The position numbers were made by a program, and so were the translations under genes. This document shows, piece by piece, positions 23,663-37,000 of a DNA stretch of 64,000 nucleotides. This DNA is from Owenia fusiformis (lineage: Eukaryota; Annelida; Polychaeta; Sabellida; Oweniidae), in contig CAIIXF020000004.1 in NCBI GenBank assembly GCA_903813345.2, positions 9,310,196-9,374,195 of the forward strand, in the 5' to 3' direction. How positions within the stretch are numbered: position 1 is the stretch's first letter; each line of letters starts with the position of its first letter. Below the pieces are notes generated by a model. It worked only from the letters and a program-made list of their open reading frames with translations, searched no databases and was not told the DNA's origin.

Positions 23663-24591
23663 CAGGGTGGTCCAAAACATGGGACATTCGTATTTCAAAA
23701 ATAAATATTGATTTTCTTGTTGGAAACACGTCATATTATATACCAGTGGATTAGATAGGGAATTTATTCATCTTTAATGTGGTATGTCATACGTTCAAAT
23801 TTATTATAATGTCAATAGCATTATTGATATGCTGTTCAGACAATTAATTCATTTTCTCAACAATTCTACCCTTAATAAGGGACTGAATAGATGTAAGTGG
23901 CTCATGGTACACTAATTCTGTTAGTTCTCCTAATATGTGGTAGTCGCAGACATTGACATCGGATGCTCCAATTATATTGTTTTTGGACCATCCTGATATG
24001 AGTTCATTTTCGAATCATTACATTTTCCAACAAGATGGGCTCCAATCCATACATCCCACAATAGTGTCAATTGTTTAAAGGAATATGTGACTAGACTTAT
24101 CCCCCCTTAATCTCTACACCACCCCCCCCTCCAGATCAGATCACCCAACATCTGCAACTACCACAAATGGGGAGAACTAACAGAGTTGGTGTACCATGAA
24201 TCCTTAACATCTACTCAGTCCCTTAAGGACAGAATAATTGTGAATCTTCATTGTCTCAACAGCATATCAATGATGCTATTGACCAGTTTAGGCCAAAATT
24301 GAGGGTTATAATTGATCAGGATGGTGGGCATATTGAACGTCTGTTTATGTAAATGAAGTTGACAATAAAATGTGTTTTTGCAAGTTTTGGAAAATCCGTT
24401 TTGAAACGAAAATGGTGTCATTTATATTACGGACGCTGGTTGACAGACAATATAATAAATTTGAACTTATGATATACAAAATTAAAGATAAGTTAATCCC
24501 CTATCCATTGGTATGTAATATGACATATTTTCATAAATAAAATCAATATTTATTTTTGAAATACGAGTGTCCCATTTTTTGGACCACCTTG
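23663..24591. mobile_element. Decayed mariner/Tc1-type element, partly palindromic
   Basis: Ends ACAGGGTGGTCCAAAA-like and TTTTTGGACCACCTTG(T), flanked by TA (23661-23662, 24592-24593). The right half translates in pieces to FQQDG and CNYHKWGELTELVYHES with SLKDRI, recognisable as the C-terminal half of a mariner/IS630 DDE transposase. The segment 23870-23945 is an inverted copy of 24160-24240, so the element has become a foldback. It lies in the region upstream of GLYAT-like copy 3. Confidence 0.7.
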
Positions 24592-24749
24592 TACTTGTGT
24601 TTTTTCGTTGAATACCTGTATATAGAGAATGTCCTGTGATTAAAAAGATATATGATTTTCATGCACGGATGGACATGATATTTCAAATCAGCCAAAACTC
24701 TGTTTAGAAAGGAACAGCACAGATTAGAAGACATTTAGGTGGAATTCGT

Positions 24750-25020
24750 ATACGCTGAAATTGACACTGCTGATGAAACCAACCCAAAACGTATGTGGTC
24801 CATCATGAAACATCGAACATCACATGTAGTGAGTTAGAGACAATAATAAAAACCCTCAAAAACAGATGGGTTGTGGCTTCGACAAACTAACAAACGAACA
24901 CATCATATTTGATGGCCAGGTTTTATTTCAAACGCTCGTAGAACTGTATAACTTAATAATTGTGACCTCGAAAACACCTTTAGCATTAAAAGATGGTGTC
25001 ATATCTAAGCTTTTAAGGTA
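24750..25020 (+). pseudogene. Reverse transcriptase fragment (LINE)
   Basis: Frames joined by a shift read ADETNPKRMWSIMKH, then CGFDKLTNEHIIFDGQVLFQ and ELYNLI with ALKDGVISKLL before a stop. This is the start of a non-LTR reverse-transcriptase domain (GxDxxxNEH..GG..L). It differs from the LINE at 17668-23572, so it is a separate dead insertion. Confidence 0.7.
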
Positions 25021-25216
25021 GGGGTAAGAGTCGCCCAAGCACAGAGAATCCTATTTTCTAAATAAAATAAATTTTCTGCGAATATTTAATGCAGGATATA
25101 CACTTCATACTAAATGCATTGTTCACTAGATAAGACTTATTCACTTACCAAAGTACCAGGATTCTCCCAAATATATCCGCTGCGACTGAAAAGTTTGACA
25201 GTATATTAAATGTTGA

Positions 25217-25385
25217 CACCCAAACGTATACTGTAAAACACTACATAGTACTGCTTTTAAGTCTGTCTGTAAAACACTACATAGTACTGCTTTAAAGTCT
25301 GTCTGTAAAAAACTACATAGTACTGGATTATCAAATCACAAACATGTTTAAGAATACATAGTACTTCTTTTAAGTCTGTCCTGTA
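25217..25385. repeat. 36 bp tandem repeat, about 3-4 units
   Basis: Unit reads roughly CTACATAGTACTGCTTTTAA followed by GTCTGTCTGTAAAACA; the last unit is diverged and spaced out. Non-coding. Confidence 0.75.
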
Positions 25386-26550
25386 TAAATATGTGAATGT
25401 ATGCGATACAGCGTTAACAAAAATACATGTAGGTTATCTAGAAGAGGACATGTTGTTTATTTTACTGTTTATATGTCATCGTGTTCTTTAACTGTTAGAA
25501 TCGTTGTCATATACAGTAAAGATTCAAAGGTCTCTTGAACAGCAATGAAACTTCTACTTGCTGATATGCAGCTTTGAAGTCAATTGTATCCCCATGTAGT
25601 CAATAACCCTTGCTGAAATCCTCATTCTCTCAGAAGAACTCGGGTTTATTGAGTCCAAACAAGTAGATTCATCTGAGCCAGTATTGCTAGAAACCATTTC
25701 AATATTAAGAATAGGGGTTCTATATACCCAACTTCAATGCCAGGTTACTAGAATTTCTGAGTATGTTTAAAAAATACAAAGGTAGTATAGTATAAGGCCT
25801 AGTTTGTCCTCCATCCAATTGTATCTAGATCCTTACATTACTGTCATGGATGACTGAGCAATCATGACTTTTATGTAAGGTGGTAAAATCAACACAGTGC
25901 CAAGTTAACATTCAAGTAGGAATAACACAGTGAATGATTTTTGTGTTCAAAACATTATTAATGTTCAAATTGAGACTTGTTTTATGTTCTTCGCACTTTT
26001 ACATACTTTTTCATGACTTTTAGTTGGTACCCCCTCTCAAGAAATTGGATCCGAAGACTCTTGAACAGCAATGAAACTTCTACACTATACTTTCTGATAT
26101 GCAGCTTTGAAGTCAATTGTATCCCCATGTTACCTTTCTGAAATCCTCATTTTCTGAGAAGAACTCAGAACTCAGAACTCTATTGAGTCTTAACAAGTAA
26201 ATTCATGTGAAACAGTATTGCTAGAAACCATTTCAAAAGTAAGAATAGGTGTTCTATATACAGTACATGGGACTTGCTTTTTAGAACTGTTTGTTGGCTC
26301 TACTCCTCAAGTGTCAGTTGAACCATTTTTGCAGGCCTATTTTAGAGTACATTGTAATTAAGTTGAGGTGTTTGCCAAACCTTTTATCATAAGAGAGTTG
26401 CCCAGTCCCAAGTCCAGTTCAATATGGAATGCCTGTCCTCTAAATTAATGTAACAGAAAAAGAATACTAAGCCAATTAGACATCAATTGCCACACAGGAA
26501 GGTAACATGACAAGTGTTAATTTTACCACCTCTCATAATGCACGATGTTA

Positions 26551-27763
26551 TAGCATGACGGTTACACACCTCTGAAAACGAGATAAGACGACTACGATCA
26601 CTGATTTATCCATTAAAATGGCCGCGGTGAAACAGAAAACGAAGTTTAGTGCAGTATTTTCTTTTGCTGTGTATCAATGATAGGATGAACGATTTTTGTA
26701 GACATCGCAATCAGTGATGCATTTAGTAATGTATATTTTGAACGTATTATTTGCAAATTGATGCTCGGGGATAACATGAAATAAGCGAAAAACTGTTGAG
26801 TTTGAAATTCAAAACTACACAAAATTTAGTAATTTGTTTGTTTTTGTCGTTAGGGCATGGTCTACATTGCCTAACGACCTCGGGGTATATAGATGTAACC
26901 TACATACGATCATAAAAAGCCAATTGAGCATTGGAAACCACCTAATATGTTCTACTTAAGCCATAATATTGTATTTTTAATTTGCGGTTACGCCAAAAAT
27001 TGATTGACGGTTACGCGAACCTCGTTCAAATATTCATTGTTATTAATTTTGTCATATTCATCAGTACTTGATGCTAATTATTCTCTTGCCTCATTCACCT
27101 TTTTGACTTAAATTGGTTTCATAAATAAAAAAGGCACAATTTTTTCAAACAAGAGCGTCTCTTGCGAGTCCTGAACACAAATATAAGCAATTCAAAATTC
27201 CATTTCTTACCCATTATAGCAATTACATGGAAAGAGGCTATCAGAACTAGTAACCTTAACTTGAAAGATGTACATGCACGTAACCGTCCGCTAAATATCT
27301 AATGTGCATCTTATACAATACGTTACCGTCCATAGAATTCATACGTAGTCGTCTAAAGACATTGCGTTTGAAATCTTATTCTTTACAATATGACCACGTT
27401 CCTGTTCTGGATTTGTCCTTTTATGGCTTGTTTATACACAGTTTACTTACTGTTAATAGTTTGAGTGGCTCTAAGGCACATATACTGAGAAATCACGAGA
27501 ATGGACTAAAAAATATGAACTTGGACATCTCAGTCGGTAAGTTTACAGCTTATATTCCGCTTCTAGTAAACCACCTGGCAGATTTGACCCAGTCTTTATA
27601 ACCATCCATACATACGTCTCCGAATGGAACTAGTTAAAAAGGAAATCTTATCTGTGAATCTTGCCTACAGGCAGAAAGAGGACATGCTGTCTTTCCCATC
27701 CGCCATTTTTTGTTACCGTTACCGCAAAATTTTGCAACTCGCCTTGTCGTAACCGTCATGCTA
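26551..27763. mobile_element. 1.2 kb TIR element with TA target
   Basis: Ends TAGCATGACGGTTAC and GTAACCGTCATGCTA, flanked by TA (26549-26550, 27764-27765). The motif GCGGTTACGC / GACGGTTACGC recurs inside (about 26985, 27010, 27280). One 99-codon frame (27302-27601) is unrecognised and lacks family hallmarks, so I do not call it a gene. Confidence 0.65.
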
Positions 27764-27899
27764 TAACACCGTGATAATGGTCAGGATTACTCAGTCATAC
27801 ATGCCAGTTACATAATGAACTTGGTACCATTTAAATGAGAATAAATCAGGCTTTTCACTACCAGCATTTCCGCGTCCTTTTTACTATTGTAATCAGTCC

Positions 27900-27916
27900 G
27901 TCTCCGTGGCGCAATT

Positions 27917-27963
<47 letters not shown>
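27900..27963 (+). pseudogene. tRNA-Asn pseudogene lacking the 3' end
   Basis: Perfect tRNA-Asn sequence from GTCTCCG through anticodon loop CTGTTAA and box B GGTTCAAGCCC, then the T-arm 3' strand and acceptor are replaced by ATTTTGCTTTT. Promoter boxes remain but no mature tRNA can form. Confidence 0.85.
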
Positions 27964-30483
27964 TTTTGCTTTTCTGATAAAATAATTGATATTTTGTTTG
28001 GTTTGAATTTGTGTCCATTTGTGCTTGTATTTATAAATTAACGCGATTTTTGAATTAAAATGTGCTTTTCATTATTAACTTGTTTTTATCGGTATCTTGT
28101 AAAATTTTAACACTGATCCATGTTCGTCTAATGGCTCCTCTAAACTAATTGCTGCACCTTTAAGAAGAAGGGCCTAAATAATGAAAACGTTGGCCGAAAA
28201 TTTCCATTGTGACTTTCAAGATTTATTACCCCTATTATCCCCTATTTTTTGTTCTATGTTTAAGTATCTCCGATTCATTGGCGAATCGGGGTGGGCTGAG
28301 TGCCTTCCAAAGGCCTGGGTATGACCTGAGACTCACATAATCATATCATGATAATCTCAGGTATGACCAGAAAAAACTTTTTGTATCTTTTTTCACTTCC
28401 ATTTCACATTTAATCGGGGTGGGCTGAGTGCCTTCCCTTTCACATTTGAGCTTTGGGGGGCTCATTTTCACAAATATCAAATATTTGATATTTGATTTAC
28501 GAAAAAGGACTAAATATTCAAAACTATTGATATACAGTTGGGAACATAAAGAATTACTATAGCTATGAAAAATACATGCTGTCGCACATGTAATATATTC
28601 TTACCTCAGTGTATTCGGTGCTCTATTTTCCCCGTCCTAGTAAGTCCAAATATAGTGGAATTTGTGTCCATAATGACAAATAGGAACTTAAAAATTGAAG
28701 TGGACATTCACATATAAATACCGACTCTTCAAATGTTGAGGTGATTTTGGAGCCCGATTATGCCGCAAGGAGGATTGACTCCCAGAATGCAACATGACAC
28801 GTGCCAGCTTTCAAAATGCAGTTCCGCCATTTTGAAACCTGTCACGACTAAATAATGTAAACTGTTGTTGCATCCTGGGTGTCAATCCTCTTTGGATATT
28901 TGTAAATTGAACTTCTGTTCTTGTTAAATGCGCATTTATGCTCGTAACTTGAGTATTTTCATTCATCGTTTGCCTTTTCTGTCCGTTAATCTAATTTGTT
29001 TCGTTAAAACGTATATGTACGTATGTGTTTTATACTGAAATTCATCCAAAACTCCTTAAACGCATTTGTTAGTGACACATTGTATATCCGTATACAAATT
29101 AAATGAGTTCATTTTGTACCTTTATCATTGTTTCTGTAAATATATTAATTTGATATCTACGAACTGAATGTCGAATTTTTCAATGAATAAGTACTAGCCT
29201 TGGCATTTTTATTTTTTAATTGTCGAATTTATTTTCGTAAAAGGTAATATGTTTTCGTAAAAGTGCACATTTATTGTTCGTAAATATTGTCATTTGTATT
29301 CGTAAATTGCACTTTATATTCGTTTTTCATTGGTTTATTAAGATCACGTGATCATTTTCAACGAGACATGGTCAACCCATGGTCAAAGTCATCGCCCCCT
29401 CCCCCACACACATCTAAAACTCTCATGTCACGTGACCTATGCCTCGAGACTTGCAGTTTTTATATTCGTTAATTCACATTTGTATTCGTAAACTCACATT
29501 TATATTCGTAAAGTTCTATTTTATCATTTGCTAATGTACGAATATTCCTTAAATGCTTTCTGCAATAATTCATGGGTAATATGCAAGATTATTATTGGTA
29601 AAAATACACCTCTTCGATAAAATAACAGGCAATTTTTGGGAAATTTACGAATTGTAAGCTGTAGTTAGCGGATAATAAATTGTTAGCTAGTCTTTACAAA
29701 CATAAAATGCACCCGAATTTAGTATATATTTGTTTATTTGATACATCATATTTGTATTTGTAATTTTGGAATTTTATTTGTAAATGTTACATTAATATTG
29801 GTTCTAGAGAATTTCTTCCAAACTAATAATGAAGCAGTTATGACGCTATAACAACATGGCGATTCATGAAAACATCCGTTCGATTTGGTAGGAATTCATC
29901 GATCATTTGCAGGTATGAAGCTTTGGATTCATTTACTGTGCTACTTAAAATGAACGGGAATTTTTTTTCTACCGCTTGGGAGAGTTGAGACACGAAACTT
30001 AGCTCATTGTGACAACTTTTGATGGTTGAGGTTTTAATGTCTCTGACTTTATGTTGATTTCTTTGCTTTGCTCGATGCAACAGAACAGCGATATCAAATT
30101 ATAAGGAAGTGAGCTTGCCACTTTCGTTCATTGCAAAAAGTACAGCATGGTATTATGAACATGGAAATACAAGTCACATAAGTACAAAACGAAGGTAACG
30201 ATACTGAAGACCTCAACGTAGACCTATTAAATGATTCACTTACATGTAATAGCATGAAAGAGCGCTGAATGAAATCGTTAAAGACAGAGCCTCTGCTATA
30301 AAAGCAGTTTGACCAGTAAAAATGGAGTCATTCTCAATTTAAAAAACAGTTTATTCTATTATGTTGCTTCGATAAACCCTCAATAAAATTCCGTTTGTCT
30401 ATGTCTATACATAAATTCATAACTTGATTACCGCAAGATCATCGATAAAGATATTTGAGTATATTTATTGTCATCAGCTGTGT
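27964..30483. other. Intergenic, repeats only
   Basis: Contains two copies of AATCGGGGTGGGCTGAGTGCC (about 28284 and 28411), a perfect palindrome around CAAATATCAAATATTTGATA (28472-28497), a 140 bp hairpin (28762-28905), and a degenerate dispersed motif ATTCGTAAA at 29140-29790. The 80-codon frame at 29838-30080 (minus) is unrecognised. No gene called. Confidence 0.6.
28762..28905. repeat. Imperfect hairpin, about 140 bp
   Basis: Arms GGAGGATTGACTCCCAGAATG and GCATCCTGGGTGTCAATCCTC. Small foldback, non-coding. Confidence 0.6.
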
Positions 30484-30526
30484 CATGCTGTGGCGCAATT
30501 GGTTAGCGCGTTCGGCTGTTAACCGT

Positions 30527-30557
<31 letters not shown>
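30484..30557 (+). pseudogene. tRNA-Asn pseudogene with broken acceptor stem
   Basis: D arm, anticodon (GTT) and T arm are intact, but the 5' acceptor strand reads CATGCTG and cannot pair with CGGGGAC. The anticodon stem also has a mismatch (CCGTA instead of CCGAA). Confidence 0.8.
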
Positions 30558-30562
<5 letters not shown>

Positions 30563-30744
30563 TTATATTAACCGCTTATTTACGGGCAGAATCAGATCCT
30601 TTGGGACCACATTGAGATTGCAAGAAACTTTTGACTTTCGGATCGATTCCATGACTCGGAATGACATGGGCCATAAATAATTTAAAATTCAAACAATCTC
30701 TTGACCTTGCTAGCTGTATCTTAATCTCTCTTTAATGATAGACT

Positions 30745-30892
30745 AATGCCTTGGTCACATTTGGTCCGATTTTCACTACGGCGCCCGGCCGATTGAGTAT
30801 TTTGTTCAAAATTGAAAACAATATTGAACAAAACACTCAAACGGTCGGGCGCCGGCCGATGGATCGGAGCATATGTGACCAAGGCGTTACAT
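30745..30892. mobile_element. Hairpin element with GGCGCC-rich stem
   Basis: Near-perfect inverted repeat: GCCTTGGTCACATTTGGTCC to GTGACCAAGGC, with GCGCCCGGCCGATTGAGT / ACTCAAACGGTCGGGCGCC in the stem. A related copy lies in GST intron 3 at 51271-51387. About 148 bp, non-coding. Confidence 0.7.
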
Positions 30893-31016
30893 GTATGCCT
30901 GGGGCACATTTATATGCAAGATAATTGCATATCAGCAAAAGATAAATAACATCATTTTCCCCCAATAAATTAACTAATCAATTTTGGGGAGTGTCAACCA
31001 TCGCAATGTAGAATAT

Positions 31017-34000
31017 TTAGTTAATGTATTTATATCTAGATCCGTACATTATCTTCCCATTATCTAAGAGTTGAGCACCCATTTTTGCATTCATCTGTAA
31101 AGACGGCTCATTATTTGCTAACACTGTCCAGACCGGACGTCTATTTTGCTCGTATATTTTTCTACACAGCAATAACTGCACAGCTGTACCAAGTCCTTGA
31201 CGTCTATGGAATTCGGTCACATTTAGCATCAGCATCTCACCATTGTATAAAGTCAACATATGCCCTATGACTTCACCCTTATCATTCCTCAGACATATAT
31301 TTGGAAAGTTTTTAATGCAGAACTCTATTCCTGTTGTGACGTTCGGATCATCTGCAAGGATATGCTGCCAGCGTCGCTGAACTAGAACAGCTTCATCAAG
31401 GCGTAGTGTTGAACAAGTTAACTGCTTCATAGAGGGTACCTCTCTTAAATGCAAAATATTTAATATTTAACATACAGTGTCACTATTTAGAGAGATTATT
31501 TTAATTATTTTAAGGTGACTGTTAACTTAATCGATTTTCAGAAAAATTGAAAATTTCACAATCTTGAAATTTTCAAACTCTTCCTGAGAAGTCGTTTTTA
31601 TTACTTCACATATGCTTGTGCACTGTAATCATTACAAAGACATCAAAGAACAACAAAAAACTTTAGTTTGAGAAAAAAGTGCCGTTTAAACAATTTGAGA
31701 AGATTTTTTTCTAGGAGTAGCCCGTGAAAAACCGCTGATTCAAAATATCTGAACATTTCAGAAAATATACTTCAAACATATATCAAAAACGAAGGAGCAA
31801 CGGAAATTTGAAAAATTACCCGATAAAAAATTGGGATCAAAATAAGGAAAAAATACACTTCTCAAATTTTTTTTTTCTATTTTTTTAATTTGTATGAGAG
31901 ATTTCAGAATTCTAAAGCTCCTTCCATTTTGGGCTATATTAAAGGGATATTTCAGAGAAATTAGAAAAAAAATGTTCAGGGACCTTTGCCGTGCTACTCT
32001 TTTTGTCAATTTTTCTGTCACATTTTCAGAGGACTCAAATCCCCATTCCAAAATGTTTACTGTTTCTATTTGCATTACCACAGTGAGCCTGGTTATATAA
32101 ATGATAAGTGGAACTAAAAAATTGAGAGAAAATCCAACCAAAAGACAGTTAATTTTGATGGTCAGATTATACTCAAATGCCATGTGCTTCCTGGTTTCGG
32201 CCATCTTGGATTTTTTGATTAAGTTATAAGTTACCTTAAAAGGTTATTTCATTGTTCAATTGGTTATTTTAAAAAACACCATAGAACCAAGAAAATGTGT
32301 TTGAGATTAGGCGATATTCCCAAGATGGCGTTTCAAAAGTTTCCAGTATATACATGTATGTGACTAAAGTATTTGAGTATAAGTAGCCCTAATACTTACA
32401 TTAAGGCTTTGTGTATGTCATCATTTTTTATTGAGAACGCCTTTCCTTCTAGATGTCCACCCCTAGGAAGCCATCCATATATTGCAGCAACCTCATCGAA
32501 TACAGCCTTTTGTGTTCCAGATACTCCTAGTATAACATTACATGACTGTACTACAACTTGTGTTGCAACAATAACCTTAAAGTGCCCGATTAACTATAAA
32601 ATGCGCATGCGTCCAGGTGTTGATAAACTATAAATAGCGAAAATCCAGGGTTTGTCACCACAAGGTAAGCCAGGACGTGTTGAGAGAACAGCTAATGTTG
32701 ATATTGAATTTATATGTAGCCAGATAAGTTTCCTTATTGAAATTACATATGGTTATTAGCAATACTTTGTAGGTGCTAAATAATTAAATATATAGAGTAT
32801 ATATGAGAGAAATTGGTCATTTCGAACCTGTTGAAAAGTTTGTGGCTCTCGGCTACACCGGGGAATTTACTTCCATGAGTACACACATAAATGTGGGGTT
32901 CCCCAAGAGGTACGCGACAAGGTGACCTGGCATCAAATGTGCGACTAAATGCTACTATCGAGAAGATAAAATAACGAATACGACAATAAGTTATTGCATG
33001 TGACAATTTCGAGCCTTCATCTCACTGAAGTATTTTGAAGTGAAAATAGGATTTTTGTTTTGATACATTGATTCAGATGAACGTAACTTTATTCTGACAA
33101 CCAATCAAAACTGAACAAAATTGATTGTACGTAACAGACAATTTATTGTTTTACAATTTTTGATTGGCTAAACGAATGAAACCAACAAATTATGACATGT
33201 AAAATGACAATTTTGAAATGTAAAATTTAAAAGTGACAAACACAACCTCCCTATCCACTCTTTGGGAGCCCTAGTAAATTAGTAATATGTACATGCAGCA
33301 GTGGTAGTGGTTCTAAAGCCTGTTGTTTGTAATAACACTGTTCACTCAACGTATGTATTGTGTGTGGGCAGTCAACGATAATCATTGTCTTATCCCGGTT
33401 ATATGACCTCGGCAATTATAACAGAACCGTACTAAACGAAAAAACGCAAATAAGAGAAAGCTTTCACACACATATAAAAAATGAACTAGTCTAATCCGCC
33501 AGTATAAACTCTGTGCTATACGTAGCCGGGTCAGGCGCACACTTTAAAATCCCCTGATTTTGATCTATTGCATTGGACGCATTTCTCAAAAACTGCCTCA
33601 ATTTTCGTGAAAATCCAATAAATCTCTGATTTTAACAATGTTGATATGAAAACGTTAGTTAATAATATCATACTGCGTGACTAAGAAATCGCAAAATGAT
33701 TATTGTAGAATGTATAATATTAATCACACTCCGCGACAAAAGTTTGACTTCCCATTGTATGTTCGAAATTCAAGTCAATCTGTTTGAAATTTATTTAAAT
33801 TTCTCAATTGTTCAATATAATTCTGACATGTGGTCTAATCGCCGTAAGTCATTTGGTTCCCTAAAGGTACCTGCAAGTATTGATCTTCTAGCTGACATTG
33901 GGTTTGAACCCTTTTCGAATTCCCCACAGAAGCAAATGTGGAGAGTCTATGTAGAGTTGGAGTGACATACCATATATAAACAAAGATTTCCTTTTATTAC

Positions 34001-37000
34001 GGGTCCAATCAATGACATCATTATTCAACATCATCTTTCTGAACAAAGCATCATTCTTGTCTTCTCTTAGTATGTAGAACATGGGACTCCAATAACACGG
34101 CCATGTTTCAGAGGAGCACTACAAACATTAATATGTGTGCATTATAACGGGACATCAACGCAAATACCGCAATCCATCGATATTTTGTACAATCGGCTAT
34201 CAATTGATGTACGTTTGCACACCGAAATGTTCATGAAAGAAGCAGCTAATTATCTAAGACATATTTTCCTACCACAGCAAGGCTGGCCGAGAACTAGAAT
34301 GATGTGATAAAAAAGGGGGGGCGGTTTACGTGCGTTCTTCGTTGGCAAGTGACACAGTTATGCCTCTTTGCAGTTTCATACGATTTCCACTGTGACATAT
34401 TACTCTTCATAGCAAGCCATGTTGAGTAAAGATTTAACAACATGTCTTACCGAATTTAGATCCTTTGGTCGACCGATAATTATGTTGAAGTTTGGAAACT
34501 CATCCACGATGAATGCATAGTCCGTCACTACCTCCTGTAAACAATTTTTCAACAAACATACCATCTGAAAATATAATCCTTCAAGATTAAGTTTTGAATT
34601 AGTTAATTGATAATATTCTTATTAATTCATTAGTTAATGAACCATGAGTGACCATTTCTAAAAATATGTTACATGAATAAATATACAAAGAGCTCACTTG
34701 TATTGGCAAATGCTTTGAATTACAGAATTAGTCCCTGATCTGGACCCTCTGAAAAAAAGTTTTGCTGTCCGGTACTTTCCCACATAAAATGATTGTACCG
34801 TTTGAAAGAACAGACTTCCCTCTTAAAGAAAACACCTCTTCTATTGATGTAAACAGCGGCAAAAGGCACCAAAACGGGGTTAGACAAGGTGGCATTCTGA
34901 AGTCTCACTTTCTTGTCATCAGGATTCCAGGTAAACCATCAGACGGATTTACTTCAAGTTTTCACACATGTTACATGGTAAGAAGTTCTAGAGCTGATTA
35001 ACTTTGCGGCAGCCATCTTGCATTCTGGCGGCCATCTTGGAATTTTTCTCAGATAAATATTGTTATCGCGATTCCACAAAAACCACATAACAGATGTACT
35101 TCAAATGTTCACACATGTTACATGGTAAAAAGTCCTAGACCTCATTATTTTTTCGGTGGCCATCTTGCATTCTGGCAGCCATCATGGAAGTTTTAAGATA
35201 AATCTTGTCATCACGATTTCAGGAAATCCAAACGGATTTACTTCAAATTTCCACACATGTTACATGGTAAGAAAATATAGAGTCGAATAACTTTTCGGCA
35301 GCCATCTTGCATTGTGGCGGCCATCTTGGAAGTTTTTAGATAAATCTTGTCATCACGATTCCATGAAAACCATGTAACAGTTTGACTTCAAATTTTCACA
35401 CATGTTACATGGTAAGAAGTTATAGAGCTAATTAACTTTCCGATAGCCATCTTGCATTCTGGCGGCCATCTAGGAAGTTTGTAGATAAATATAAAATACA
35501 GTCAAAGCATTTACCACCAACAAAGGATGCTCTCATTCTCCATATAAATAGAGCCAACTATCAGGCCTATATTTGGCGAAACGCAGGCAAATCAAGGATT
35601 GATTATCAATCCCCCACATTACATGCTTGGACATTCAAAGGGAATAAACTACAAATTAAGTGGATGGAAAACGGTCCTGCCCCACAAGAAATAATGGAGC
35701 TTGTTGCTTGTAGTTGTAAAAGAGCGTGTGACTCAATGAGATGTAGTTGTAAGAAACAGGATCTCATTTGTGGAAGTTCATGTAAGTGCCGCAAAGGTGT
35801 GTGTGAGAACTGTCCTACCCATCAGCACGATGATGTTGATGAGAGCGACAATGAATTTGAACCAGTTGATGACACCATTACACCAAACGTTGAAGATCAG
35901 GAAGAAAATGAATTACCTGAAAATCTCTTACCTGACAACTGGATGAACCAACTTGTCAAAGTTGATGACATAATATGAATTATCTCACCCTGTATATACA
36001 CTGGTGATCCGCTCGATTACAGGTACGATTTGTCCTTATTCCTTATTTCATGCGTTGTAGGCAGAATCCTCTCGACGTTTTTTCTCACAAACGGGAATCA
36101 GTATCATATGTCTTAGAAAATGTACATGTTTGCGAGAAATAGCTCAGAAGACGACAGAATCGTTGATTTAATTCCTAACTTAAGTTACATAAAGGTTTGG
36201 GTTAAAAGTGCAGATCTGAACTGTTTTTTCGAAATACCGTTTATGTAACTTAAGTGAGGAATTAAATATACAATTATGTTGTCTTCTGAACTATTTGTTT
36301 GCAAATATGCACATTTTCTTAAACATATGATACTGATACACGTTTGTGAGAAAAATGTCGTGGGAATTCTGCCTACAAAGTGTGAAAGGAAAAAGGAAAA
36401 ATCATACCTTCGATGTTGCCACATTTTGTTACCGAAACAAACTGTTTAGGTAACCAGCATAATCGAGTGGATCACTATAATATACTTTAGTAGTCTTTAA
36501 TAATGTTAGGGAGGATGAGTTGTAAGGCATACTACACCCTTGGTATACGCAGCTAACGAAAATTGACCGGTACGGGTTAAAAGCTGGACCGGTACGGGTT
36601 AACAGTTTTATTTGAATTTAAAATAGCCATAACTTGCTCAATATTGACTTCCTCGTCTCTAATTTGAAATATATGGTGCCTCCCGATGCTTTTAAGTACC
36701 CCAATTTTTTACAGATTTTTAAACGGACCAAAACTCTCTAAATGCGCATTTATGCTCTTTTCTCTCGAGAACGACTGTCTCATTTTCATGATAACTTTTA
36801 TTTAGTACTTCTTACATATAAGATCTATTTTTCCCCATCAAGGTATGATGTAAATGACATGCTATTTACATCTTGTGAGTTTCAATGACGCGAGTTTGAT
36901 TTTATAAAAAATGCCAAACTTTGTGACAAAGAATTTCATCCTGCTTGCAGCGAGAAGACGGACCGGTTCGGGGCAATCTGCTTGCAGCGAGAAGACGGAC

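Larger units (their letters stand above)
24594..26550. other. Intergenic: decayed retrotransposon piece and repeats
   Basis: Holds a reverse-transcriptase fragment (24750-25020), a 36 bp tandem repeat (25217-25385) and a direct repeat of about 200 bp (25534-25735 versus 26055-26262, sharing GAACAGCAATGAAACTTCTA and GCAGCTTTGAAGTCAATTGT). No gene recognised. Confidence 0.6.

Noticed and set aside
27302-27601. 99-codon frame in the TA-flanked element
   Set aside because: No DDE or other transposase motifs; not recognised and no second copy in the window to test conservation.
31758-32204. 148-codon minus-strand frame
   Set aside because: Lies inside the AT-rich 726 bp insertion 31512-32237, low complexity, no recognisable domain.
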